Assembly (NCBI RefSeq): GCF_900102105.1
Contig: NZ_FNBB01000012.1
Coordinates: forward strand, 85,646 to 149,645
Direction: 5' to 3'
Length of the DNA: 64,000 nucleotides
From: Agrobacterium pusense
GTDB lineage: Bacteria; Pseudomonadota; Alphaproteobacteria; Rhizobiales; Rhizobiaceae
Below, one piece after another: positions 48,774 to 56,883 of this stretch. The position numbers and the translations under genes were made by a program. Each line of letters starts with the position of its first letter. Position 1 is the first letter of the stretch. The notes under the pieces were generated by a model, which made no database searches, had not been told where the DNA came from, and saw only the letters and a list, made by a program, of their open reading frames with translations.

Positions 48774-50078
48774 TTAATTGCCGGCGGCCTGTTTGATGGC
48801 CGCGTCGCCGCGCTGGACTATCTTGTCGAGTGCTGCCTTCGCATCCTGCTTGCCGGCCAGCATCGCCTCGAACTCCTCGTTCATGATGTCACGCACCTGC
48901 GGCAGGTTCACGAGACGCACACCCTTGGAGTTTTCTGTCGGCGGTTTGCCCATCATCTGCAGCAGCGGCGTTTCACGGCCGGGGTTCTTGTCGTAGAAGC
49001 CGGATTTCTTGGTTTCCTCATAGGCCGCGATCGTGACCGGCATATAGCCAGAGACCTGATGCAGGCGAGACTGGATCTTGGTCTGGGAGAGGAAGTGGAA
49101 GAACTCCGCTACGCCCTTATATTCGGCATCGCTCTTGCCACCGAAGACCCAGAGGCTGGCGCCGCCCGGGATGGTGTTCTGCGGGCCATGGCCCTCATAA
49201 TAGGGAAGCTGGCCGATGCCGTAATTCATCCCGGTCTTGATGATATCTCCAAGGCCGCCGGAGGATTCGGTCAGAATACCGCATTCGCCGGACATGAAGA
49301 GTTGCTTGGCTTCCGAGGTGCGGCCGCCATAACGGAAGACACCGTCTTTCGCCAGATCGGCAATCGCCTGGAAATGCTCGACAAAGAGCGGCGCATTGAC
49401 GGCGAGCTTCACATCGGTGCCGCCGAGACCGTTTTCATTGCTGCCATAGGAGACGTTGTTCCATGCGGCGAAGTTTTCGGTCTGGATCCAGGTCAGCCAA
49501 GTGGAGGTGAAACCACATTGCGCGGCACCGCTGGTCTTGATCTTTTTGGCGGCTTCGAAGACTTCAGGCCACGTCTTCGGCGGGTTGGCGGCATCGAGGC
49601 CGGCCTTCTGGAAGATATCCTTGTTGTAATAGAGGATCGGCGAGGACGAATTATAGGGGAAGGACAGCATGGTGCCGTCAGGCTTGGAATAATAGGCGAC
49701 GATGCCTGCCAGATATTCATCCTTGTTGAAGGTGTAGCCGCCTTCCTTCAGCACGTCCGCTACGGGTTTGATGGCGCCCGCAGCACCCATCATGACACCG
49801 GAGCCGGCATCGAAGACCTGAATGATGGCAGGCGCCTGCTTGGCGCGGAAGGCGGCGATGCCGGCGTTCAGGGTTTCGGGATAGGTGCCCTTGAAGACGG
49901 GCATGACCTTGTAGTCTTTCTGGCTGTCGTTGAATTCCTTGGCAAGCGAATCCACGACTTCGTTGTTGGCGCCGGTCATGGCGTGCCACCACTGGATCTC
50001 CGTCACAGCATATGCATTCGATGTGACAAAAAACGAAAGCGCGGATGCCGCAGCAACGCGGTAGCTGAGTTTTTTCAA
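48774..50078 (-). CDS. ugpB: sn-glycerol-3-phosphate-binding periplasmic protein
   Basis: A 434-residue binding protein and first gene of ugpBAEC. Seen: signal KKLSYRVAAASALSFFVTSN ending AYA, then VTEIQWWHAM, similar to E. coli UgpB, and FRAKQAPAIIQVFDAGSGVM. I prefer TTG at 50078, since GGGAGGA lies directly before it; the ATG five codons upstream is itself part of that ribosome-site region. It captures glycerol-3-phosphate in the periplasm. Upstream direct repeats suggest DeoR-type (GlpR-like) control. Confidence 0.92.
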   Translation of the reverse strand: MKKLSYRVAAASALSFFVTSNAYAVTEIQWWHAMTGANNEVVDSLAKEFNDSQKDYKVMPVFKGTYPETLNAGIAAFRAKQAPAIIQVFDAGSGVMMGAAGAIKPVADVLKEGGYTFNKDEYLAGIVAYYSKPDGTMLSFPYNSSSPILYYNKDIFQKAGLDAANPPKTWPEVFEAAKKIKTSGAAQCGFTSTWLTWIQTENFAAWNNVSYGSNENGLGGTDVKLAVNAPLFVEHFQAIADLAKDGVFRYGGRTSEAKQLFMSGECGILTESSGGLGDIIKTGMNYGIGQLPYYEGHGPQNTIPGGASLWVFGGKSDAEYKGVAEFFHFLSQTKIQSRLHQVSGYMPVTIAAYEETKKSGFYDKNPGRETPLLQMMGKPPTENSKGVRLVNLPQVRDIMNEEFEAMLAGKQDAKAALDKIVQRGDAAIKQAAGN

Positions 50079-50180
50079 GGCGATTCCTCCCATTATGAAA
50101 ACAGTAAAAGATACAGCCCCTTAATTGCCGCCTATCCTCCTCGATATGGCTGCGGGCGATCTTTTCTGTATTAGCATCGC

Positions 50181-50237
50181 CGATTAAAAGCGAACTCTAA
50201 CGAAAATGCAATAGAACGTGGAACGATTAAAACGAAA
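50181..50237. promoter_or_regulatory. Direct repeats of a DeoR-type pattern before ugpB
   Basis: CGATTAAAAGCGAA (50181-50194) and CGATTAAAACGAAA (50224-50237) are near-identical, 43 bases (four helical turns) apart, with CTAACGAAAA between them. On the ugp strand they read TTTCG-rich repeats, a style bound by DeoR-family regulators such as GlpR. The 328-base gap 50079-50406 also holds a Zur-like box at 50354. Confidence 0.45.
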
Positions 50238-50353
50238 GTGAAGGAAACGGATTTATTATTCCATTTCCTTCGTTCCGCGGTTTTTTCATGCGCTTGGTCA
50301 CCGGCGCGTGTCTCCGCTGAATTCGCTCCTGTCGAAATCCAGTAGTTGTCATT

Positions 50354-50372
50354 GATATGTTATTACATTACC
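50354..50372. promoter_or_regulatory. Zur-like box before the first COG0523 gene
   Basis: GATATGTTATTACATTACC contains the near-palindrome ATGTTATTACAT also found, on either strand, in three sites near 53.8-54.0 kb. It lies 34 bases before the GTPase gene. Zur represses zinc uptake genes through such AT-rich dyads in alphaproteobacteria. Confidence 0.65.
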
Positions 50373-50406
50373 TATTATATTGCTGTGAATTTGTGCGGGC
50401 GAAGAG

Positions 50407-51528
50407 GTGGATGTGTTCGGATTGAAGCGGAAAAAGGCGGTTGGGCGCATGGACGATTCGGCTGGCCTGCCATCTTTGCGAACGGTGCCGGTTACCCTGC
50501 TTACCGGCTTTCTCGGTGCAGGCAAGACCACCTTGCTGAACGCGCTTCTGGCTGAGCCGGCCATGCGGGATGCGGCCGTGATCGTCAACGAATTCGGCTC
50601 GGTACCCATCGATCACGGCCTGGTGCGGACGGGTTCCGAACGATATTTCAGAACGACGACGGGTTGCATCTGCTGCACCGCCACGAGCGATATCCGCACC
50701 TCGCTTTACGAACTGCATCAGGCCATTCTGGAAGGGGTAATGCCTGATGTATCGCGGGTTGTCATCGAAACCACCGGTCTTGCCGATCCTGCGCCGATCA
50801 TCAACAGCCTGATCGCCGGCGGCACACCGGCGCTGGGCCTGCGGGATCACGTCGTTGCCCGGCATTTCCATCTTTCGGGCGTGGTGACGGCTTTCGACGT
50901 TGTCTCGGGCCCGCCGATGCTCAACAGCTTCATTGAGGGCTGGAAACAGCTTGCCTTTGCCGACCACATCGTTTTGACGAAGACCGATCTGGCCGATGAC
51001 GCGGCGCTGGACCGCGAAAGCCTTGCCGATCTCAATCCCGCAGCCTCGTTTCATGATCGCAACGCAGCCGATTTCGATCTGATGTCGTTGTTCAACGCAT
51101 CGGATTATTCGCTGTGCGGCAAGGCGGAGGATGCGCCTGCATGGCTCGCGGCCGACAGGCTTAGCCTTCATGCGGCCCATCAGCACGATATCAACCGCCA
51201 CGGCGTCGGGGTCGAGGCCTTCAATCTCACCTTTGACGGGGTTTTTGACCCCCAGGCGATGGTGACTTTTCTCGAGCTCGTCACCAGCAATGTGCATTCC
51301 GGTCTTCTGCGGCTCAAGGGAATTTTCGGGGCGACGGATGATCCGGAGCGACCGGTTGTCGCCCACGCGGTGCAGCATCGGCTTTATCCGCTTACCCGCC
51401 TGGAGCGCTGGCCGGATCAAGATCGTTCGACACGTATCGTGCTGATCGGCATGGACATGCCGCAAAAGCCCATTCGCGAGCTTTTCGACACATTGGCCGC
51501 GCAGGCAAGGCGGAAGGGCAGGGCATGA
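50407..51528 (+). CDS. COG0523-family GTPase, probable zinc metallochaperone (first copy)
   Basis: A 373-residue CobW/YjiA-type G3E GTPase. Seen: Walker [13 protein letters not shown] near residue 37, metal-binding CxCC in GCICCTA near 92, and a guanine-specificity LTKTDLAD near 195. Expected to deliver zinc under limitation, hydrolysing GTP. A Zur-like box stands 34 bases before. The start is uncertain: GTG 50407, GTG 50413 (AGAGG before it) or ATG 50449. Its stop overlaps the next small gene by four bases. Confidence 0.85.
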   Translation: MDVFGLKRKKAVGRMDDSAGLPSLRTVPVTLLTGFLGAGKTTLLNALLAEPAMRDAAVIVNEFGSVPIDHGLVRTGSERYFRTTTGCICCTATSDIRTSLYELHQAILEGVMPDVSRVVIETTGLADPAPIINSLIAGGTPALGLRDHVVARHFHLSGVVTAFDVVSGPPMLNSFIEGWKQLAFADHIVLTKTDLADDAALDRESLADLNPAASFHDRNAADFDLMSLFNASDYSLCGKAEDAPAWLAADRLSLHAAHQHDINRHGVGVEAFNLTFDGVFDPQAMVTFLELVTSNVHSGLLRLKGIFGATDDPERPVVAHAVQHRLYPLTRLERWPDQDRSTRIVLIGMDMPQKPIRELFDTLAAQARRKGRA

Positions 51529-51794
51529 ACAATCCGCTTGCACGCAGTGGGTCCGCGATCATCTCGCACGCCCGTCTTCTGAAGCAATGGTCACGCGATT
51601 TGCTGCAACTCAAGCCGGAAGACAGTATTACCGTCAGCGAGCTTTCCTGCGCGCTGCCGGATTGCCCGCCACGGGAAACGGTGATCGTCATCCTTGCCGT
51701 TTCCGGTACGACCCGGCAATTCTCCATCCACAAGGCGCTTCTCGCGGTGGATCATGACGATATTGTGCGCGCCATTGCCGCGAATTCAGCTTGA
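51525..51794 (+). CDS. Small conserved-looking protein coupled to the COG0523 GTPase
   Basis: An 89-residue protein that I do not recognise. It begins with an ATGA overlap with the GTPase stop, so its synthesis is coupled. Seen: a helical N-terminus and the strand-helix pattern VSELSCALPDCPPRETVIVI followed by FSIHKALLAVDHDDIVRAI. Two cysteines (CALPDC) are spaced to hold a metal, which would suit a partner of a metal chaperone (inference). No signal peptide or membrane segment is seen. Confidence 0.7.
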   Translation: MNNPLARSGSAIISHARLLKQWSRDLLQLKPEDSITVSELSCALPDCPPRETVIVILAVSGTTRQFSIHKALLAVDHDDIVRAIAANSA

Positions 51795-51891
51795 GAACCC
51801 GCCTCCACGCGGCAGAGCCGCTTGACGGCCGCGGCCCTTATCCGCCACTTCAGCGACAGCGATGGGATTCGCGGATGATGAAGGACAGGCG

Positions 51892-52329
51892 ATGGCCGAT
51901 CTGGCTGTATATGCGGGTTTGTTTCTGACGGCGTTCATTGCGGCGACCATCCTGCCCATGCAGTCGGAGGCGGCGCTTGCGGGTCTCATCCTTCTAAAAT
52001 CCCACCCCATTTGGCTGCTGGTTGTCGTGGCGAGCGTCGGCAATGTCGCCGGCTCCTTTGCCAACTGGCTGCTTGGCCGTGGCATCGAACGTTTTCGACA
52101 CGAACGTTGGTTCCCGGTCGGGGAGGCTGCGCTGCAACGGGCGCAGAACTGGTACCGGCGTTACGGCAAATGGTCCCTGCTGCTCAGCTGGGCGCCGATC
52201 ATCGGGGACCCTCTAACGGTTGCGGCCGGCATCATGAAAGAGCCGCTGCCGGTGTTTCTGCTGCTGGTCACCATAGCCAAGGTGGGGCGATACGTGGTGC
52301 TCGCGCTGGTGACGTTGAATTTTTCATGA
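51892..52329 (+). CDS. DedA/YqaA-family small membrane protein
   Basis: A 145-residue membrane protein with three or four hydrophobic segments. Seen: VYAGLFLTAFIAATILPMQS at the start, VVASVGNVAGSFANWLLGRG near residue 45 and a final helix. The F/YxxR-like and G-N motifs (GNVAGSFANW) mark the short YqaA subgroup of the SNARE-associated/DedA family, associated with membrane lipid or ion homeostasis. ATG at 51892 has AAGGAC before it. A palindromic repeat follows its stop by 11 bases. Confidence 0.82.
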   Translation: MADLAVYAGLFLTAFIAATILPMQSEAALAGLILLKSHPIWLLVVVASVGNVAGSFANWLLGRGIERFRHERWFPVGEAALQRAQNWYRRYGKWSLLLSWAPIIGDPLTVAAGIMKEPLPVFLLLVTIAKVGRYVVLALVTLNFS

Positions 52330-52339
52330 AGCCGCTCCC

Positions 52340-52453
52340 CCGTCATGCCGGACTGGATCCGGCATCCAGCCACGGCGCGTCTGCGCCGTGAAAAGAGTCT
52401 CTCGCGATAAGGGACTTGACCGCGCTGGACACGGACCTGATCCGGAGTGACGG
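52340..52453. repeat. Palindromic intergenic repeat, copy D
   Basis: Bounded by CCGTCA and TGACGG, with TGCCGG/CCGGCA and CACGGCGC/GCGCCGTG stems; orientation as copy A. Separates the YqaA-type gene from the convergent second COG0523 gene. Confidence 0.8.
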
Positions 52454-52484
52454 TTTGCGGCTGCCCCGCATCGGTAGCTACCGC

Positions 52485-53690
52485 TCAAGCCGCCTGCCGG
52501 TCCCAGCTGGCGAAAGGATCGGGCAGGTGCCGCCAGGCATCGGGCGTGAAGGCATCCGTGTCGATCAGGCAGGCATCGAGCTGGGCGCGGATGCGGGCTT
52601 CATTCATTGGATCGGAACCTATGAAGACGATTTCCTGGCGGCGGTCGCCGAAGACCGGGTCGAGATAGGGCTTCATCATATCAAGGAACTGCTTTTCGCG
52701 CGGCCATTGCTCTTTCGGCACGGCGGACCACCAGAGACCCATCTTGCCGGTGCGAACCAGGGCGCCGGCCTGGCTGATCTCTCCAACATAGCGAGGCCGC
52801 GTCGCCAGCCAGAAGAAACCCTTGGCGCGCACGACCCCCGGCCAGGCGCGATCGATGAAACGCTGAAACAGCACGGGGTCGAAAGGCTTTTTGGCACGAT
52901 AGACGAAAGAGCGAATGCCATATTCCTCGGTTTCGGGAATGTGGTCCTTGAAACCATGCAATTCCTTGAACCAGAGGGGGTGTTCTTCGGCCCTGGCGAA
53001 ATCGAAGCGTCCAGTGCCCAGAACCTCCTTCAGCGCCACCTTGCCGAAATCGGCCTCGATGAGTTTTGCATCGGGGTTCAGCCCGACGATGATCTTGCGG
53101 GCGGCATCCCGCTCCTCTGGCGTTGCAGTGCCGATCTTGTTGAGCACGACGACATCGGCAAATTCGATCTGCTCCACCAGAAGATCGACGATGGTGCGGT
53201 TGTCGCCATCGCCCGCCGTTTCGCCCCGGTCGGCCAGAAAATCGGACGAACCGTAATCGTTGAGAAGATTGGCGGCGTCCACCACCGTCACCATCGTGTC
53301 GAGCCGGGCAACATCGGAAAGGCTGCGACCATTCTCGTCGCGGAAATCGAACGTCGCGGCGACGGGAAGCGGCTCGGCGATGCCGGTCGATTCGATCAGC
53401 AGATAGTCGAAACGGTCCTGCTCCGCCAGCGCCCACACTTCCTTGAGAAGATCGTCACGCAGGGTGCAACAGATGCAGCCATTGGTCATTTCCACCAATT
53501 GCTCTTCGGTTCGGGAGAGATTGGCCCCGCCGTCACGAACCAGCGCCGCATCGATATTGATCTCGCTCATGTCGTTGACGATCAAGGCCACGCGCAAACC
53601 ATCGCGATTGGCGAGAATGTGGTTCAGAAGCGTCGTCTTGCCTGCGCCTAAAAAGCCGGAAAGCACGGTGACGGGTAGTTTTTTCGACAT
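52485..53690 (-). CDS. yciC: COG0523-family GTPase, probable zinc metallochaperone (YciC type)
   Basis: A 401-residue G3E GTPase. Seen: Walker [13 protein letters not shown] near residue 14, CxCC in [15 protein letters not shown] near 72, and [13 protein letters not shown] (NKxx) near 180, with a C-terminal CobW_C-like domain ([15 protein letters not shown]). I place the start at 53690, where homologs begin; the longer frame crosses a Zur-like box. It is divergent from the zinc importer. YciC with TroCBA is a documented Zur target set in Agrobacterium; this order matches it. Confidence 0.88.
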   Translation of the reverse strand: MSKKLPVTVLSGFLGAGKTTLLNHILANRDGLRVALIVNDMSEINIDAALVRDGGANLSRTEEQLVEMTNGCICCTLRDDLLKEVWALAEQDRFDYLLIESTGIAEPLPVAATFDFRDENGRSLSDVARLDTMVTVVDAANLLNDYGSSDFLADRGETAGDGDNRTIVDLLVEQIEFADVVVLNKIGTATPEERDAARKIIVGLNPDAKLIEADFGKVALKEVLGTGRFDFARAEEHPLWFKELHGFKDHIPETEEYGIRSFVYRAKKPFDPVLFQRFIDRAWPGVVRAKGFFWLATRPRYVGEISQAGALVRTGKMGLWWSAVPKEQWPREKQFLDMMKPYLDPVFGDRRQEIVFIGSDPMNEARIRAQLDACLIDTDAFTPDAWRHLPDPFASWDRQAA

Positions 53691-53780
53691 TTGGACCTCG
53701 TTCTGTAAACGTGTTTCGAGTGGACCTCGGCGGGCACGTCGGGGCATCGGGAAACGATCCGGCGCGCAGCCCGTCGGCGC

Positions 53781-53808
53781 CATATGTAACGTAATAACAT
53801 TACATATG
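53781..53808. promoter_or_regulatory. Zur-like palindrome before yciC
   Basis: CATATGTAA and TTACATATG arms flank a GTAATAAC-type centre, making a near-perfect 28-base dyad 90 bases upstream of the yciC start. The core matches the other Zur-like boxes. Confidence 0.7.
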
Positions 53809-53942
53809 TGGAACGTGTCAACAGGTGAGGGAGAAATTGCTTTCGGCATGAGCGTGGTGGTTACGTGTCTGGATGAATAATTCGCCGTTCGCCAGCAACG
53901 GCCTACCCCCGGAGGGGACAGCGTGCCAGTCCGCTTCCATCA

Positions 53943-53967
53943 GTAAATGTTATTTCATTACATATTC
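53943..53967. promoter_or_regulatory. Zur-like box upstream of troC (distal)
   Basis: GTAAATGTTATTTCATTAC is a variant of the core (ATGTTATTTCAT), 30 bases before a second, better copy. One base breaks the symmetry. Confidence 0.55.
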
Positions 53968-53974
53968 GTTTGAC

Positions 53975-53996
53975 GAATGTAATAACATTACATATC
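53975..53996. promoter_or_regulatory. Zur-like box upstream of troC (proximal)
   Basis: GAATGTAATAACATTACATA contains the core ATGTAATAACAT and ends 37 bases before the ATPase start. The 343-base gap 53691-54033 has three such boxes, serving both divergent promoters. Confidence 0.68.
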
Positions 53997-54033
53997 AAGG
54001 GTCATCGAATGACATCCTGCTCCGGAGGGATCG

Positions 54034-54846
54034 ATGAACGATCCGTGCCTTATCTTCTCAAATCTGACCCTTGGATATGCCGGCCGGGCGGCGGTGCACC
54101 ATCTCAATGGTAGTATTGCCCGCGGCTCGCTTACCGCCGTTATCGGCGCCAACGGCTCGGGAAAATCCACGCTGATGAAAGGCATTGCCGGCATTTTGAA
54201 GCCGCTTGGCGGCGAATGTCGGGTCAGTCCGGCGATCTCCGTCGCCTATCTGCCGCAACAGTCGGAGCTGGACCGGTCTTTTCCAGCCCAAGTACGAGAC
54301 CTTGTGGCCCTCGGTCTCTGGCCGAGACGCGGCCTGCTCGGACGACACCGTTCCGAAGATCGGACGGCGATCGACCACGCGCTGAAAGCGGTCGGACTGT
54401 CCGGTTTTGAAAGGCGAAATATCGACTCCCTCTCGGGTGGCCAGATGCAGCGTGCCCTTTTTGCCCGGGCCATGCTGCAGGATGCGCAGCTCATTCTGCT
54501 CGATGAGCCCTTCAATGCCGTCGACGAGCGGACGGTGACCGACCTGCTGGTGCTGATCAAGGCATGGGTTGCGCAAGGGCGCACCGTTCTGGCCGTACTT
54601 CACGATCACCAGCTCGTGCAGCAGCATTTTCCCCAGACGCTTTTCCTGGCGCGAAGGCTGGTCGGGCTTGGTCCAACGGCTGAAGTCCTGCAGGCGGAGA
54701 ATCTTCGCCAGGCCCGACGTTTCCATGAGGCGTGGGAGGCTAACGCGCCTTGGTGCGCGCCGGCTTCCCCTCCGCTCCCTCCGGACCCGGCGGCGCCGCC
54801 GCAAGCCCACGCCCACTTCCACGCGAATTCGAATAGCCATGGCTGA
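54034..54846 (+). CDS. troC: Zinc ABC transporter ATPase with His-rich C-terminus
   Basis: A 270-residue ATPase of the ZnuC/TroB family: Walker A GANGSGKST near residue 38, SLSGGQMQRALFARAML near 132, and LLDEPFNAVDE near 153. The C-terminus adds a proline-rich stretch and AHAHFHANSNSHG, four histidines in 13 residues, beyond the normal ATPase fold. It overlaps the permease start by 8 bases. First gene of the operon after the Zur-like boxes. I use the Agrobacterium troCBA name by gene order; ZnuC-like would be equally fair. Confidence 0.87.
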   Translation: MNDPCLIFSNLTLGYAGRAAVHHLNGSIARGSLTAVIGANGSGKSTLMKGIAGILKPLGGECRVSPAISVAYLPQQSELDRSFPAQVRDLVALGLWPRRGLLGRHRSEDRTAIDHALKAVGLSGFERRNIDSLSGGQMQRALFARAMLQDAQLILLDEPFNAVDERTVTDLLVLIKAWVAQGRTVLAVLHDHQLVQQHFPQTLFLARRLVGLGPTAEVLQAENLRQARRFHEAWEANAPWCAPASPPLPPDPAAPPQAHAHFHANSNSHG

Positions 54847-55705
54847 TATCTTCATCGATCCTTTCATCCAGTATGTCTTCATGCAGCGCGCGCTTGCCGG
54901 TGCGCTGATCCTCGCGGTCAGCTGCGGTCCCGTCGGGGTTTTTCTGATGCTGCGCCGCATGAGCCTGACCGGCGATGCCATGTCGCACGCCATCCTGCCG
55001 GGCGCTGCTGTCGGCTTTCTGTTTTATGGGCTGGACATTCTGCCGATGACGATTGGCGGGCTCGTGGTTGGCCTCGTGGTCGCGCTGGGGGCCGGCGCGG
55101 TGTCGCGTTTCACCGTTCAGAAGGAGGACGCCTCTCTCGCCGCGCTTTATCTGATTTCGCTGGCGCTCGGCGTGCTGCTCGTCTCATGGCGTGGCTCCAG
55201 CGTCGACCTGATGCACGTTCTGTTCGGCACGGTGCTGGCGCTGAACAATGAGGCGCTCGGACTGATCGGCGGCATCTGTGTCATTACGCTGTCGGTGATG
55301 ATCACCTTCTGGAGGGCGCTCGTGGCGGAATGCCTCGATCCGCTCTTCCTGCGCTCGGTCAGCAGATGGGGCAGCCCGGTGCATTTCCTCTTCCTCGGCA
55401 TCGTCGTGCTCAATCTCGTGGGTGGCTTTCAGGCGCTGGGGACGCTGCTTTCAGTCGGGCTGATGATGCTGCCGGCTGCCGCCAGCCGCTTCTGGTCAAA
55501 CCGCGTCGCGCCCATGTGCTTCATTTCCATCGGCATCGGCATGGTGTCCTGCTTTGCGGGTCTTGTCTTGTCCTATCACGCGTCGCTGCCATCGGGCCCG
55601 GCGATCATCCTTTCGGCGGGTGGCGTCTATGCGCTCTCCATCCTCTTCGGCACGCGCGGCGTGCTCATCGATCTTCTCGGTTCCGGCCGCCACCGCGCGG
55701 CCTGA
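54839..55705 (+). CDS. troB: Zinc ABC transporter permease (ZnuB/TroC family)
   Basis: A 288-residue ABC-3 family permease with eight hydrophobic segments. Seen: GVFLMLRRMSLTGDAMSHAI near residue 35, whose DAMSHA motif is conserved in metal importers, and LGTLLSVGLMMLPAAASRFW near 205. Overlaps the ATPase gene by 8 bases and ends 27 bases before the binding-protein gene. It transports Zn(II) (or Mn) across the inner membrane. Gene symbol follows operon order in Agrobacterium troCBA and is less certain than the function. Confidence 0.88.
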   Translation: MADIFIDPFIQYVFMQRALAGALILAVSCGPVGVFLMLRRMSLTGDAMSHAILPGAAVGFLFYGLDILPMTIGGLVVGLVVALGAGAVSRFTVQKEDASLAALYLISLALGVLLVSWRGSSVDLMHVLFGTVLALNNEALGLIGGICVITLSVMITFWRALVAECLDPLFLRSVSRWGSPVHFLFLGIVVLNLVGGFQALGTLLSVGLMMLPAAASRFWSNRVAPMCFISIGIGMVSCFAGLVLSYHASLPSGPAIILSAGGVYALSILFGTRGVLIDLLGSGRHRAA

Positions 55706-55732
55706 AAACAGCCTTTGAAACAGGAGAATCCA

Positions 55733-56758
55733 ATGTTCAAAACCTTCCGCTTAGCCACGTGCGCCAGTCTTCTTTCCCTCTCACCGGTTCTGACGGCGCA
55801 GGCTTCCGCCGCCGAACTGAAGGTCGTCGCCAGCTTCTCGATCATCGCCGACTTCGCGAAAAATGTCGGTGGGGATCGTGTGGAGATCACCACGCTCGTC
55901 GGGCCGGATGGCGATGCCCATGTCTACGAACCGCGCCCTGCCGATGCTGTCGCCGTCAGCAAGGCGGATGTGGTGCTGGTCAACGGCCTGGAATTCGAAG
56001 GCTTTCTGAAGCGGCTGATCGACACCAGCGGCACCAAGGCGCCGGTGGTGGAATTGACCAAGAGTGTGGAGCCGCTCAAGCTTTCCGAAGAGCCGGCCGG
56101 TCACGCCCATCCGGAAGCCGAGGAAGAGGAGGCTCACGACCACAAGGCGGAGGAAGCCGGCCACAAGCACGAAATGGCTGACGCCCACGATCACGACCAC
56201 GGCCATGAAGGACATCACCATCACGGCGAGTTCGACCCGCATGCCTGGCAGTCGATCAGGAACGCCGAAATCTACGTGAAGAACATTGCCGGCGCCTTTT
56301 GCGAGGTCGACAAGGCCGGTTGCGCCACTTACACCGCCAATTCGGACGCCTATATCGCCAAGCTTGCCGCTCTGAACGAGAAGGTGAAGACCGAGATCGC
56401 CGCCATCCCGCCGGAAAGGCGCGTCATCATCACCTCCCATGACGCCTTCGGTTATTTCGAGCATGCCTATGGCCTGAATTTCCTCGCACCGGAAGGCGTA
56501 TCGACGGAATCCGAAGCCTCGGCCGCCGATGTCGCCAAGCTGGTGGATCAGGTGAAGCACGACAAAGCCTCGGCGATCTTCGTCGAAAACATCACCGACA
56601 AGCGGCTGATCGACCAGATCGCCAGCGAAACCGGCCTGACGGTTGGCGGCACGCTCTATTCCGACGCGCTTTCGACCGCTGACGGCCCGGCTGCGACCTA
56701 TATCGACATGATCAACCACAATATCGAGACGATCACGGCGGCTGTGCTCGGCCAGTAA
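55733..56758 (+). CDS. troA: Zinc-binding periplasmic protein with His-rich loop
   Basis: A 341-residue cluster A-I metal-binding protein. Signal peptide ends near AQASAAE. Seen: metal ligands in DAHVYEPRP (His), EFDPHAWQSI (His) and ITSHDAFGYFEHAYG (His), and Asp near the C-terminus (LYSDAL). A His/Asp/Glu-rich loop (about residues 128-166, including HDHDHGHEGHHHH) is typical of zinc carriers such as ZnuA. AGGAG precedes the ATG at 55733. It captures zinc for the permease. A GC hairpin follows. Confidence 0.92.
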   Translation: MFKTFRLATCASLLSLSPVLTAQASAAELKVVASFSIIADFAKNVGGDRVEITTLVGPDGDAHVYEPRPADAVAVSKADVVLVNGLEFEGFLKRLIDTSGTKAPVVELTKSVEPLKLSEEPAGHAHPEAEEEEAHDHKAEEAGHKHEMADAHDHDHGHEGHHHHGEFDPHAWQSIRNAEIYVKNIAGAFCEVDKAGCATYTANSDAYIAKLAALNEKVKTEIAAIPPERRVIITSHDAFGYFEHAYGLNFLAPEGVSTESEASAADVAKLVDQVKHDKASAIFVENITDKRLIDQIASETGLTVGGTLYSDALSTADGPAATYIDMINHNIETITAAVLGQ

Positions 56759-56783
56759 GTTCGACCATATCGCTGTGAGTTCG

Positions 56784-56809
56784 GGGAGGGTGGCCTGTGC
56801 CGCCCTCTC
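56784..56809 (+). terminator. Hairpin terminator after the zinc importer
   Basis: GGGAGGGTGGC and GCCGCCCTCTC form an 11-pair stem (two G-U) around CTGT, followed by TGCATTTGTGTTT, a T-rich though interrupted tail. Confidence 0.6.
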
Positions 56810-56883
56810 TGCATTTGTGTTTATGCAATGGCCCTGGAACTCTTCCTTTAGCGATTTCCATATTGGTGCTAAAAAGCTTCCTC

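Noticed and set aside
50104..50125. A PhoB-box-like pair of CTGT words before ugpB
   Set aside because: The two CTGT words are 12 bases apart instead of 11 and the rest of the consensus is poor.
48699..50174. A 491-codon plus-strand frame
   Set aside because: Antisense to ugpB, which has a signal peptide and matches E. coli UgpB.
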